DNA of 64,000 nucleotides, taken from the NCBI GenBank assembly GCA_003218375.1, contig QHNH01000011.1, forward strand, positions 124,001-188,000, given 5' to 3'. Source of the stretch: Verrucomicrobiota bacterium. GTDB taxonomy: Bacteria > Verrucomicrobiota > Verrucomicrobiia > Chthoniobacterales > UBA10450. Within the stretch, counting starts at the first letter, position 1. Each line of letters opens with the position of its first letter. Made by a program: the position numbers and the translations under genes. Positions 1 through 10,200 of the stretch are shown here, one piece after another. Below the pieces are notes generated by a model that saw only the letters and a program-made list of their open reading frames with translations, did not search any database and was not told where the DNA came from.

Positions 1-1931
1 TCCCTTAGAGCCTTGGCATGCTGCTTTATTCTTCCTCCATCAGGAGCGTCCGGATAGATGCGTTTCAGCAGTTGGTCGATCAATGCGGGAGTCATCCTGA
101 TGCGCTCCCGCTCGCGGGAGTAAGCTGCCCAGAGCCGATCGCACTCCAGGGATTTTCTGAGGAACGTCGGGGAGAAATGGTCGCGCAAAGGAATATTGCG
201 TTTCAACTCCGTCCTCGTCTTCTTCACAGTAGACGTTCTGGCCTGCTTCAACACCAGCAGGCCTGCCGCATGGATTTGCGGCGTCACCCGATAAATCTGA
301 GTTAAGGCGAACAGACTACTTTTCGGATTTGGGCGCTTCTCGCTTCCAGACACGTACTTTTGATCGAGCAGCATCCCTTTGAGCAAGCGATTCGGGGAGA
401 AATCATTTTGGCTCGGGTCGGGGAGATGAAGATCGTCCTGGTCCATGAAGCGCAGCCCCACGTGCCATTGTGCGCCCGACCACTCAGAGCGCAGGCCGAT
501 GTTGCGTGAGACGAACGACTCGCCGTTCGTGTAACCCTTCACCGTCGCGAGCGTGCCCCAGAAAGTGCCTAGTTCCCTCAGCAGCGCGAGAAAGACATGG
601 TCGGCTCGTCGGCGGTTCATCGCGAAGACTTCGGTCAAGTAGCGGCTGTAACTTCGCGACCGATGGTGCGGACGGGCAAAGTCTCCTAGAATCTCCTCGA
701 ACAATTGGTCCGCAAGTTCGTGTGCGTGATCCGGCTCGGCATGCTGCTCGAGCGAAACACCGAAATAGCGTTTTGCGCCGTCCGGAGAAAGATACTCCGC
801 GAGCCGGTCGAGACGAAACGAGGAGGTGCCGGACTGCACCACCTGTCCGGGCCATGCCTGGATAAGAAAGTTCATGGTTCGGCCCAACTCTCCCGGGAGA
901 TCGGGCACACCGTAATCATCGGCGTCAAACGCGGCTCGCACGCAGTGCCGGAGTGCGCCGCGCATCGCCTCGAAGCCATCGCCGAAGAGCTCGCGCGAGC
1001 TCAAAAACTCGATGATTGGGCGCTCGCCCTTTGCCGTAGGCAACGTGTGAATCGACTTAAGACCATGGGTGACAGCGATGGCCGGCACCCTGCCATGGAC
1101 GGTGCGATAGATCCGGCTGAAACGAGCGCCGGCGCGGCCTTCAAAGCGAAGATGCCACCCGAGACTTCCGCCCTGCAGGCGATGGGAGGGCGGGACCTCC
1201 TCGCCGTTCTGCTCAAACTTAACGGAAAGAGGCCGCGAACTGGGCGTGCCCGCGCGCTTGATCTCAAACTCCACGCAACTGCCCGGAGGCTTCACGACGA
1301 GGACCACGGTGCCGGGCGGATACGCTACCAGCGAGTTGACCGCGGTATCGGGTTGTTCGGAGACCCAGTAGATTTTTGATGGGTCGCAGAGCAATTTGAG
1401 AATGCGCGCCTCGTATTTCGGCAGCGCTTTGGCAGCAAGCCGCGCTTCGGCCTGGATTAAATCCGAATCCTGGGGGAACGGCAACTCCTCACCTTTAGAC
1501 ACCCGCACACGGCTCAACACCCTGTTCACCACCTCTTCCGGAGAGAAAAGGTAGCGCGCAAGGAAAACGCGATATTCCCCCTGCGCGAGATATTGCCAAC
1601 GGACGGCACATTGGCCGGAAGCAGATCTCTGAAGCAACCCGGCAGGACGCTTCAGTCTTCGCCGCCACTCGCCCACGAACTCCTTCACATCGCGCGCGCG
1701 AAATCCCTCGCGCAGCACGTCGCGGTTAAGGGGCAGATCGATGCCTTTGCGACGTTTGAGCGCCAATTTAACAAACCAGAAATCGTGCTCCGCGATCCGG
1801 CTGGGTGGGAGCAAGAGCAACTGCCGCTGCAACATCAACGCGGCCTCGCGCCGAACCTCCCATGTATGTCCAGCGCGGCCCCTGGCAATAAGGAGCAACC
1901 GGAGCCCTGCCGCGCGATCGTAGGATCGCAT
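1..1931 (-). CDS. Uncharacterised large protein, C-terminus cut by left edge
   Basis: One uninterrupted minus-strand reading frame runs from about 2,060 to base 1 with no stop, so at least 643 residues are encoded from the ATG at 1931 (upstream TTG codons are possible starts; an in-frame TAA lies just beyond). The N-terminal part is Arg/Leu-rich and helical. The middle has beta-type segments with the phrases CVEFEIKRAG and VPPSHRLQGGS, then GTSSFRLDRLAEYLSPDGA. The C-terminal part has GESFVSRNIGLRS followed by an acidic motif FMDQDDLHLPD. No signal peptide or membrane helix is evident. I do not recognise the family. The acidic FMDQDD motif after a beta-rich stretch faintly recalls metal-binding loops of kinase-like folds, but this is weak. 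The downstream context lies outside the window. Confidence 0.75.
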   Translation of the reverse strand, partial: MRSYDRAAGLRLLLIARGRAGHTWEVRREAALMLQRQLLLLPPSRIAEHDFWFVKLALKRRKGIDLPLNRDVLREGFRARDVKEFVGEWRRRLKRPAGLLQRSASGQCAVRWQYLAQGEYRVFLARYLFSPEEVVNRVLSRVRVSKGEELPFPQDSDLIQAEARLAAKALPKYEARILKLLCDPSKIYWVSEQPDTAVNSLVAYPPGTVVLVVKPPGSCVEFEIKRAGTPSSRPLSVKFEQNGEEVPPSHRLQGGSLGWHLRFEGRAGARFSRIYRTVHGRVPAIAVTHGLKSIHTLPTAKGERPIIEFLSSRELFGDGFEAMRGALRHCVRAAFDADDYGVPDLPGELGRTMNFLIQAWPGQVVQSGTSSFRLDRLAEYLSPDGAKRYFGVSLEQHAEPDHAHELADQLFEEILGDFARPHHRSRSYSRYLTEVFAMNRRRADHVFLALLRELGTFWGTLATVKGYTNGESFVSRNIGLRSEWSGAQWHVGLRFMDQDDLHLPDPSQNDFSPNRLLKGMLLDQKYVSGSEKRPNPKSSLFALTQIYRVTPQIHAAGLLVLKQARTSTVKKTRTELKRNIPLRDHFSPTFLRKSLECDRLWAAYSRERERIRMTPALIDQLLKRIYPDAPDGGRIKQHAKALR

Positions 1932-2141
1932 AGGCAGACACGCGCGAACGAGTTCTCCTGACCGAGAGCAGCGTTCGAGGCGGCCAGGCAAATCCTTCAA
2001 GAAGGCGCTAGCGCGACTTGAACGGGGTGCAACACTAGACTCGCGCAATTTTTCTGCCTGGCATTAGTTCCGCGTCGCCCTTCGCTCTACTGCAAAGACA
2101 ACGCGCACAGAAGGCGATAATACCCTCCGCCAAGGCTGCCG

Positions 2142-2330
2142 CTAGTATTTGGCGCCGCCCTTAGAACCCTTAATAGTACCACTCTTACTGGTTGCACCGG
2201 ACTTACTGGTTGCACCACTCTTACTGGTTGCACCGGACTTACTGGTTGCACCGGACTTACTGGTTGCACCACCTTTTGAAGAGGCGCCGCCGGATTTCGA
2301 ATGTGCTTGGGGAGTTGTAGATTTTGCCAT
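2142..2330 (-). CDS. Small Gly/Ala/Thr/Ser/Lys hexapeptide-repeat protein (62 aa)
   Basis: A 62-residue frame starting at ATG 2330 consists mostly of the hexapeptide GATSKS repeated about five times, ending in KGSKGGAKY. It is basic, low-complexity and has no predicted signal peptide or membrane helix. It lies alone between two minus-strand genes, about 130 bp downstream of the cytochrome c fusion gene. No strong Shine-Dalgarno precedes the ATG, and the frame extends further upstream without a better start. Basic Lys/Ser/Thr-rich repeats resemble histone-H1-like or nucleic-acid-binding tails, but no function can be assigned. It could be a real small protein or an open tandem repeat. Confidence 0.5.
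   Translation of the reverse strand: MAKSTTPQAHSKSGGASSKGGATSKSGATSKSGATSKSGATSKSGATSKSGTIKGSKGGAKY
2184..2273. repeat. 18-bp tandem repeat, five units
   Basis: Five head-to-tail copies of an 18-bp unit (plus strand cttactggttgcaccgga or a variant ending ccact/ccacc) occupy 2184-2273. The period is a multiple of three, so the repeat encodes the GATSKS hexapeptides of the overlapping small gene. Near-identity of the units at DNA level suggests recent slippage expansion. Confidence 0.9.
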
Positions 2331-2463
2331 AAGTAAACGCGATGGGGTTTGAATCGCGGACGAAGTTTCCCAGTTTGGTCCGCAGAGGTCAATACCCAAA
2401 TTCACAGCGTTTTTCCTCGCGCCGCGGTCTTCGCGGACTGAGATGCTTCTCGGCCCAATGGAA

Positions 2464-4080
2464 TTAGCGCACCTCGCAGTCGACCCACTGGGCAGGCAGA
2501 GCAAGGCCCCTCGTTTGGAGGTCCACGCCAACCATGTGCGCCCCTGGAGTGCCGACGCGCCGATCCGGGCCGAAGCTCACGGGGCGCATTTGCCCGAGAT
2601 TAAGCTCATAGAATTGCTCGCACGTCGCGACGAGCTTTTCCCGCGTCACTTCGCGCCCCACTTTCTTGAGCGCTTCGATGAGCAGCTTGGCGGCGCTGAG
2701 CGCGGAGAGTCGCGTGGCCAGATCACCCTCGGAAAAATGGCCGCTCCCGGCAAGCCGATGGAATTCCGCGCGGCCCCCGGCAGATTGATCTTCTGGCAGG
2801 ATCGGAAAAGAGAGAAAGATGCGTTTGGCGAAGCCCTGGGGCGCCTGGTAAATTTGCTGTCCCACTAGCGCATTTGGCGCCAGCAGCATTGGGTAGATCT
2901 TTGCCCGTTCCGCCCCCGCCAGGAGATCTCCCAGCGCCCGGCCGGAGGCCAGCCAGAAGACTGCATTTGGATCAGCTTCGCTGAGCAACGATGACCAATC
3001 GCCAATCTCGTCCGTCCTTATCACCCGAACGCGGCCCACGCGTTGTGCGAGCGGCGCCGTGGCCAACTCTCCGACGAACTCTTCAACCATTCCATCGTGG
3101 ACAATCAAAAAGGACCGCGCCGCGCCCATCTCCTCGCGCTCCATGGCAAACTTGAGCAGCGCCGAGCATTGTCCTTCGATGCCCGAGGAGAGGTAGAACA
3201 TATAGCGAGCACCTCGGGGCCGGAGCCCGGTCGATAGCGTGATCGGTTGGATGATGGGGATGCGCCGCCGCTCGATGATCGCAGCGATTTCTCTTTCATC
3301 GCCGGCGATGTAACTCTCGAGCAGCGCAAATGGTTGCTCCCGCTCGATAAAGGAGTCGAAGGCTGCGGCGCCGTTCTCCCCCTGCGCGGAGGTAAAGCGG
3401 CACAGGAGCTTTCGTCCATAGACGCCTCCCTCGCGATTGAGAGCATCAAACGCGGCCGTCAGAGTCTCCCGCACAGCGCGGTTCATTCCCGCACTCGTCG
3501 ATTCCGGCGGAAGCACCACCCCCAGCACGATGGCATCATCCGTCACGCCCGGATCCTGTTCCTGGTCCAATTCCTTTAGGTAAGCGACGAGATCGGCCGC
3601 CTGTTGATGCGAGAGATGGTAGCGAGGCATCGTCGCCTGCAGGTTGTTGCCCCCCGCATCGAGGCCCATCGTGACCGCACGGACGAGCAGTCGCTCGGAA
3701 TAAGGGGGCCGCTTCCGGCTGGATTGCGTTGTCACGCTGTACGGTTTGGCCAGCTCACTCCAGCGGATGTTCGACGGAAAGATGCCGCCCTCCGGCTTCC
3801 CGCGGCCGTCTTTGCCATGGCAACTGACGCATTTCAAAATGGCGGCGGGCACTTCCGTAGCTTGCCCTCCGGTGACGCATTTGATCTGGACTCCGGAAGC
3901 ATCCACTCCATTCACATAAATTTCTTTCCCTCGCGCAGCCGCCCCAGGCTCCGGCGGTTCGGCGCCGGCGATCAGGCCAAAACCGAGAAGGCAAATCGCG
4001 AGGCGAGAAGCTCGAACAAAAAACCCTTTCCTCGAGAACAACGCCCCGGCTGCATTGATGCCAGGCGCCGGATTCGTCAC
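2464..4080 (-). CDS. Cytochrome c domain fused to ABC-type periplasmic substrate-binding protein
   Basis: This 538-aa protein has a hydrophobic signal segment around residues 22-40 and then a c-type cytochrome domain: CVSCH haem-binding motif at about 84-88 and a likely distal Met in ATMPRYHLS near 157. From about residue 185 to the end it looks like a Leu/Ile/Val-type periplasmic binding domain (Peripla_BP_6): LGVVLPPESTSAG, AAFDALNREGGVYGRKL and IPIIQPITLSTG. It is therefore a periplasmic electron carrier tethered to a ligand-binding or sensing module. The start overlaps the stop of the upstream SCO gene by 4 bp, making it the last gene of the multicopper oxidase operon. Inference: it accepts electrons from, or senses the substrate of, that oxidase. 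A role as an actual transporter component is unlikely because no permease or ATPase genes are adjacent. Confidence 0.85.
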   Translation of the reverse strand: MTNPAPGINAAGALFSRKGFFVRASRLAICLLGFGLIAGAEPPEPGAAARGKEIYVNGVDASGVQIKCVTGGQATEVPAAILKCVSCHGKDGRGKPEGGIFPSNIRWSELAKPYSVTTQSSRKRPPYSERLLVRAVTMGLDAGGNNLQATMPRYHLSHQQAADLVAYLKELDQEQDPGVTDDAIVLGVVLPPESTSAGMNRAVRETLTAAFDALNREGGVYGRKLLCRFTSAQGENGAAAFDSFIEREQPFALLESYIAGDEREIAAIIERRRIPIIQPITLSTGLRPRGARYMFYLSSGIEGQCSALLKFAMEREEMGAARSFLIVHDGMVEEFVGELATAPLAQRVGRVRVIRTDEIGDWSSLLSEADPNAVFWLASGRALGDLLAGAERAKIYPMLLAPNALVGQQIYQAPQGFAKRIFLSFPILPEDQSAGGRAEFHRLAGSGHFSEGDLATRLSALSAAKLLIEALKKVGREVTREKLVATCEQFYELNLGQMRPVSFGPDRRVGTPGAHMVGVDLQTRGLALPAQWVDCEVR

Positions 4081-5210
4081 GGCTTATCGTCGAGGACGCT
4101 TTGCACGGCCGAGGCAATCTCCTCCGGCGAACCGATCCCCAGAACTTTTTTCCAGAGACCGGTGCTTTCATTTCCAACAAGGAAGATATTGGAATGACCC
4201 TCCTTCATTTCAGCTGCAAGACCGAGCTTTCCAAGCACCAGCTCGACTGAATGTTTGTCTCCGGTCAGAAGGTCCCAACCCGGCTTAGCTCCCAGGTTCG
4301 TGGCATATCTCCGGAGAGCGGCAGGAGTATCCGCTTCCGGATCGACCGAGATGGAAATGAGATGGAGTTTCTGACCAGGCCGATCGGCAAATTTCTCCTG
4401 CAAGCTTTGAAACAGCGGCATTGTCACTTTGCAAACACCGGTGCAGCCGGAAAAGAAGGAGTTGATCACAAAGACCTTGCCCTGCAAAAGATCGCTATAA
4501 AAGCGCAGTTGTTTACCGTCCTGGTTCGTGAGCCGGACATCGGTGAAGTACCGTTGGGCCGGCTCGCTGGTGGGATGAAATGCCTGGCCAGGGTCGGCAG
4601 TGGACGCGGCAGCCGCGGCGGGATTTTTCCGCGCCTCCTCTTGCAAGACTGCCGCGATTCTTTGGGGAGTTGTCTCCAGAGCGTTCACCCGCTGCCATTC
4701 GCCCGTGCGGTCATTCACAATCAGGAGAAACGGGGAGTGGTTTTGGATATCCGGCGTGTAGGACTCCAGTTTTTTTAGCAATTGAGTCACCCGATCCTTG
4801 TCCCCCGTGAGCAAGGTCCAGCCCGGGCCGGCGCCAAAGGTCTTTCCCCACGCCTTTAATTTCTCGGGGGTATCCGTGACCGGATCGACGCTGATGGAGA
4901 TGAGCGCAATGTCCCGTTCCAGGGATGCCCCCAGCTCCTTGCCCACCTGACCCAAGTTGACTCCGATTGTGCGGCAAATGGTCGTGCAGGAAGTAAAGAT
5001 GAAACTGAGCGCGACGACCCGGCCCTTCACCAGATCGGAGTGGAGGCGAACCTTTTCCCCATTCTGGTTGATCAGTTCCACGTCGGGCACGGCGGCCCTG
5101 CGCGGAATTTCGGGGGGCGCCTGCGCGCGCAGATCGAGAGCCATCGAGATCAGCAGGATCGCGACGAGGCAGTGCCGCAAAGGCGGGGGCGTTGGAGCGC
5201 GTGGGGCCAT
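4077..5210 (-). CDS. Tandem SCO1/SenC-domain copper/thiol-redox protein
   Basis: The 377-aa protein has an N-terminal hydrophobic signal (residues 14-30) and two complete SCO/thioredoxin-fold domains. Domain 1 carries CTTIC (C75, C79) with a downstream His at about 158 (NHSP). Domain 2 carries CTGVC (C256, C260) with a His in EGHSN near 339. These are the copper-binding Cys/Cys/His ligands of SCO proteins, present in both halves. SCO proteins usually have one domain and deliver copper to, or reduce, the CuA site of cytochrome oxidase. Here the gene sits between a beta-propeller and a cytochrome c fusion, downstream of a giant multicopper oxidase, so copper loading of that oxidase is the likely role. 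Start and stop are fixed by a 13-nt gap upstream and a 4-bp ATGA overlap downstream. Confidence 0.88.
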   Translation of the reverse strand: MAPRAPTPPPLRHCLVAILLISMALDLRAQAPPEIPRRAAVPDVELINQNGEKVRLHSDLVKGRVVALSFIFTSCTTICRTIGVNLGQVGKELGASLERDIALISISVDPVTDTPEKLKAWGKTFGAGPGWTLLTGDKDRVTQLLKKLESYTPDIQNHSPFLLIVNDRTGEWQRVNALETTPQRIAAVLQEEARKNPAAAAASTADPGQAFHPTSEPAQRYFTDVRLTNQDGKQLRFYSDLLQGKVFVINSFFSGCTGVCKVTMPLFQSLQEKFADRPGQKLHLISISVDPEADTPAALRRYATNLGAKPGWDLLTGDKHSVELVLGKLGLAAEMKEGHSNIFLVGNESTGLWKKVLGIGSPEEIASAVQSVLDDKP

Positions 5211-5222
5211 GGGTGCGTTACG

Positions 5223-7211
5223 TTATTTTTCCACTGCCTCGAAAATGAGTTGCTGCCCATCACGCAAAGGGATCGCATCGCGGCCTTGCAAAAGCTGCAC
5301 ATAATAAATGCCTGGCTTGGGAGGATTGAACGCGACGCTGTAGATTCCCTCGGCTGTCTCCCGCGGCGCGAGCCGTTTTTGCCAAATGCCAGGCGCAAGA
5401 TAGGCGAGCACGGTAAGATTCACCAATTTTGTCCTAGGCAGCTTGCTCAGTTCGTCGGCGACTTTGAAATCGATCCCAATCGTCTGGCCCACCTTCACCA
5501 CTCGATCTTTTATGCCCGCCAGCGCCACCAGCTTGCCCGTCTTGCGCTGCCGCTCGATCTCCGGGTTTGGTTGCACGTCGAGCTGGAAGCCCTTGACGAT
5601 GCGCGGTGAAGAAAGGGCGAAGACCACTTCGTAACTGCCGGCTTCGCCCAAGCGGAGGACCGTTTCGTAAACTCCGGGCTCCGAGCGTTCGCGAAGCGTG
5701 CGATCGACCGGCAACACGGCGCGCGGCAGGCGCCCGTAGTTGCTAAATTCGCCCTTGGCCGCCGCCATTCCCTCTTCGTAATAGTAGACGGCTTTATCCT
5801 GCTCATTCGCCACCAGCACAGCGCTCATTCCGGGCGCCTGAACAAGGCAGGCCGCCAGGCTCGGATAGCGCTCCTTGGCGGGTGGCGTTTGGCCGCCATC
5901 GAAATCAACGGCCGAAAGCGGCTTGTCGGCGGCGCCGATGCCATCGAGAGGAATCATGAGAATAGTGGCGGTCTGGCGATGCCGAATATAGGCGAGGCGA
6001 TCGGAAAAACCGATCTGGAACGGCTCCTTCTCCATGTCGCCGGTTTGCACGATTCGATTGGAAGCTGAGTCGATGATGTGGAGCAGGTTCGTCTTGGGGT
6101 TGACGATAAAGCCAAACTGCCCATTGGGCGGAAATTTGATCTGCCCCAAGCCGGGCTCGCTCTTGGTGGTCGTGAGCAACGCACGGCGGCGGGCGTCGAC
6201 TACTACAATTTGCCCGGATTCCTCATCGGTGGCGAAGACCGATGCCGATTTCGTACAGTAATCCAAACCCGCAGGCTTTTTGCCGACGGGAATATCGTTC
6301 AACTTTCGCAGACCCGGGACGTCGATTACGGAAAGCGTCCCGCTTCCGCGGTTCAGCACGAAGGCCGAGCGGCTATCCTCGCTGAAGACGATTTCGCGCG
6401 GCGCCTGGCCGGTCACGATGTGCGCTTTGATTGAACGGTCGTCGGTAGAGACGACCGTGACCCCGTTATCCGCCGCCTCCGAGCCGGAGCCCAGGTTTGC
6501 GATCCAGAGATAATGCTGATCGGGCTGGAGCGCGAGGCGGCCTGGCTGCGGACCCGTCGCAATGTTGGCCGCCACGCTCCACGTCGTGGTATCGACCACC
6601 GCCACGGCGCCAGCCTCCGGCATCGAAACGTAAAGGCGTCGCTGGTCGGCGGAGAGCACCCAATCTTCTCCGCGGCCATTCAAGCGCACATAGGCGAGTA
6701 ATTTGCTGCCGCCAAAGCTGAAGAGCGGATCGACGACCGAGATCGTGTTGTCCTCGTTCATCACGAGCACGTAGTAAACGTTCAGGTCGGCATACGCTTT
6801 GCCAAAAGTGCCGCCCTGGCGGAAGGCTTGCGTCTTCGCGTGAGTAGCTTGCGGGGAAATCTTTCCACCCGCGGGCAGGCGGTCCACCCAGGCGGCCGGC
6901 AGCAAGCCGCGGATTGGATTGGCGCCGGCCACCTCGGAGATTTTGAATCGCACGATTACGTCGTCGCCTTCCTGCGGTGTGCGGGATTTCGCCCCGGATA
7001 ATGGCACGACGTTGAAATCAACCGCGATGCCTTCTTCGGTGAAGCGCTGCACGCCCGGCATGCTCGCGGAGTCAGCGACTTTATCGCTGGCCGCCCGCGC
7101 AGTTGACGCTGCGAACGAAAGCCCAGCTGCCACGGTGACCATCACCCGCCAGACGGATGCAGAACGCCGCTGTTCACCCCGGCGCTGGTGAAACGGCGCG
7201 GCCATCCTCAC
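5223..7211 (-). CDS. Secreted YVTN/YncE-type beta-propeller protein
   Basis: This 662-aa protein starts with an Arg-rich N-terminus and a hydrophobic stretch (about residues 21-40, ending STARA) consistent with export. The middle (about 150-420) shows repeated 40-residue blades of the surface-layer/YncE type, for example VAVVDTTTWSVAANIATGPQ and LSVIDVPGLRKLNDIPVGK. The C-terminal third has Ig-like or FixG-like beta segments. Such propellers are scaffolds or quinohaemoprotein-like domains; no cofactor ligands are obvious. It starts within the stop of the multicopper oxidase gene (ATGA overlap at 7208-7211), so the two are translationally coupled and probably act together in the periplasm or outside the cell. 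Confidence 0.82.
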   Translation of the reverse strand: MRMAAPFHQRRGEQRRSASVWRVMVTVAAGLSFAASTARAASDKVADSASMPGVQRFTEEGIAVDFNVVPLSGAKSRTPQEGDDVIVRFKISEVAGANPIRGLLPAAWVDRLPAGGKISPQATHAKTQAFRQGGTFGKAYADLNVYYVLVMNEDNTISVVDPLFSFGGSKLLAYVRLNGRGEDWVLSADQRRLYVSMPEAGAVAVVDTTTWSVAANIATGPQPGRLALQPDQHYLWIANLGSGSEAADNGVTVVSTDDRSIKAHIVTGQAPREIVFSEDSRSAFVLNRGSGTLSVIDVPGLRKLNDIPVGKKPAGLDYCTKSASVFATDEESGQIVVVDARRRALLTTTKSEPGLGQIKFPPNGQFGFIVNPKTNLLHIIDSASNRIVQTGDMEKEPFQIGFSDRLAYIRHRQTATILMIPLDGIGAADKPLSAVDFDGGQTPPAKERYPSLAACLVQAPGMSAVLVANEQDKAVYYYEEGMAAAKGEFSNYGRLPRAVLPVDRTLRERSEPGVYETVLRLGEAGSYEVVFALSSPRIVKGFQLDVQPNPEIERQRKTGKLVALAGIKDRVVKVGQTIGIDFKVADELSKLPRTKLVNLTVLAYLAPGIWQKRLAPRETAEGIYSVAFNPPKPGIYYVQLLQGRDAIPLRDGQQLIFEAVEK

Positions 7212-10200
7212 GGCGTGACGCGGAAGATACCCCAGGCGCCGTCACCGGCGAGAAAGCTATAGTAGAGGTAATCGCCAGTTACTTTGTTCGGGCCGCCGGC
7301 CTGGTCGATCAGAATGTTCAGGGCCTTGTGGGGCACGAGGATATCTGCTCCCAGCACGTTTGATTTCGGATTATCGCCGAGCGCCCGCGACGAGTTGATC
7401 CAAGGCTCTTGCTGCCAGGAATGGCCATGGATCTCGAACATGATGTTCCCGTTGATCGAATCGCCGCCAGGCTGCAAGATGCGGAAGCGAACCGGATCGC
7501 CCGCCTTGGCGACGAACGTCGGTGTATTCGGCGCGCCTCCCGTGGCTCCCGGAAGAGAGTTCGAGAGCACTTGCCAAACCGGCGTGGTGGGCGTCGGGCT
7601 GCTTGTGCCCAGTCGAAAAAAGAGTTCCTCGGAAAGGTTATTGATCGCGCTAGACGACACGGTGTTCGGGGTGGATGCGGCAATATTCGTCTGCTCGAGC
7701 AGGACGAAGTCCTTGAACAGGAAACCGCCGTTCGTATCCAGAATGTCAGCAGCTTGCGTCACATAGTCTTGCGGTTTCCAAGTCGCATTCGCAGGCTCCA
7801 CGATGAGCGCGCCGATCAGGCCGTTTCCGTCCTGGTTCAAGGGAGCCGCGGGACATAAGTTAACCGCCCCCAACTCTCGCGCCCGCTCGACGATCTTTCC
7901 ATCTTTGCCCATCTCAAGATCTCCGGCGTACCACCAATACTCCTTCGAAGAACCGCCCGCGGTAATGATCTGGTTAGGATTGAATCCGATAGAGGTACCA
8001 TCGGCGTTGCTCATGTCGTACGCGACGAGCTGCGGATGCAAGCCCACGGTGCTGGAAGCCGGCTGCCCCGCGGCGGGTATCTGGTTATTCAAGATCACCT
8101 TCACCCACGCGCCAGCGTTGGCCCGCAGGATTAGCGGCGCGCCCGCACTGGTGGTCACATTTGGGAGCGTGCCTCCCTTCTTTGTGCTCACCTTATCGAC
8201 CGTGTAGACCATCCCGGTCGGGTTACTAAAGCTGGGATCCTTGCTGTTATAGACGATCGCGCTCGACCGGGCGCTGATGGTAAATTCCACATCGGCCACA
8301 TCGGGATGTTTTACCACGATCGGTGCATGCGGGGTTGCATAGGGACGCGGGTTGGCGGCCTCCGGCACACGCCGCAAGCTGGCGATCGGGGGCGTGACTG
8401 AATCCCCGGTCGGCGGGTTATCGTACGATCTCAGGAGGCCCCAAACCCCGTTCTTCTGCCCAGTGGTTCCACTGCTGGGCGCGTAGAGATAATCGGCGAA
8501 GAGGCGGTTGGTGTCGGTCGAAGCAGGCGGGAGATGGAACTCAAACTCGAAATGCTCCGAGATGCCCATCTCCTGGGCATCCCGCAGGCCCGAGTTCCTC
8601 GATTTCATTTCGCCCAGCCACTTCACGCCATTGATGGTGAAGGAGTGCGGCTGCATGTGAGCGCCCACCAGCGCCCTGACCTGAACGGGATCGCCCTGGT
8701 AACCGCGCAGCAGGGGTGTATAAGGATCCCAGTTTGAGATTTTTCCATCGTTGACTCCGGCATTCCCGGTGGCAAACCCTACCGGATCATACCAAGGCCC
8801 ATTGGTTTCCGCCGGATCCTTGGGTCGGGCGAAGAGCGGTGGCACCGTTCCGTCTGGCATGGTGCGGTTCCAAGGGGCCGCCCGGCCATCAATTGAAGCA
8901 AAGGCGAAGGCCATGTCGTTCTGGGATCCGGAGCCAGTGGTCCCCACCCGGCCAACGTCTTTCGACACTTGCAGCGGTTCGTTGCGGTAATTCACCGAGT
9001 ACGTTCCAAGCGGAGCCCCGCCGCCGCTGACGATTTGAGGGTTCACTTTGGCCGGGGAGTTTTTTGGCGGCTTCGGCCCCTGAATGACTCGCGGCGGATC
9101 CGCCCAGGTTATTCCATGTAGAAACGTCAGGCTGAGGTTGGCTTGGCTCTGTTCGACGTGGAAAGCGCCATCGCTCCCGCCGTATTTATACAAGGAGTTC
9201 GGCCCGGGATCCAGAATGTCGACCCCTCCTCCCTGCGGAGGTTTGGCGAACGTGGCCTGGCTTGTGAGGCTGATGCCGTACTGGCCAAGAGTTTTGGTCA
9301 TGGCATCGCCGACCGGCGTGCCCGGAGTAGGCAGAGGGGTATTAGGAATAACGATCTGAATATCGCCGGGAGTAACATTCATTGGCCTGGGCGTCTTTGA
9401 TCCGCCCTGCACATAGGCAAGCTGGAGATCCTGAAATTCCACGGCGAACTCGCGGTAACTCTCCGCCGTATCTTGCGGCTCAATGATCGCCTCCCATCCG
9501 GTGGGGCCCCCATCGGTGCGGGTGACCGGGTCGTAATAGAGGCCGCCGGTGACCGGGTCGCGCCAGACGGATTTCTCGGGCTCGACCAGGAACCCGGCAT
9601 AAAGCCCGGCCTGCTGATGAGTAGAAGGTCCGAAATGATCGTGGGTAAAGACAGTGCGGACGGTGCGGTCGATGCCTTGATTATTGAGCAGCGGGTCGGT
9701 CGAGAAGCGCTGAATGGTCGTCATGGCCCCATCCCAATTCTGCCCTCCGGGTGGAGTCAGCGGGTTTGCCTTGCCTATCGCACCCTGGCTCATTTCCTTT
9801 TGAAGATAGCTCTCTTTCCACGGCGCCGGGGTGGGTGTTGTTTTGACGAAGGCGGACCAATCGATTCCAGCCACATAATTCTCATCGTTAGGCTTGGGCT
9901 GGCTCAGTTCGAAAAGATTGTATTGGGCGTCCGGCTGGTTCGCGAAAGGCCGCGTAATTGCATGGATCCGCCCCCGCACATCGTCGGGGCTGATGGTGCC
10001 ATCTTCGTAATTAAATCCATTCACCGCGCCGTCCGAAGCCAGCACGTCGAATTTCACGAGGTGGATGTGCTGGCCGATGATATCGGTGGGCGTCCGGATT
10101 TGGAAATCGTCCAGCTCGTAGTACTCCGGCACGAGATTGGTGTGCCAGTACTCGACGGTCTCGCCGCTGTTGGCCCGAAAGAAGAAGGGCTGGGCTGGCC

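Noticed and set aside
2184-2273. CRISPR array
   Set aside because: Units are 18 bp with no spacers; a tandem repeat within a coding frame. No CRISPR array or cas gene seen in the window.
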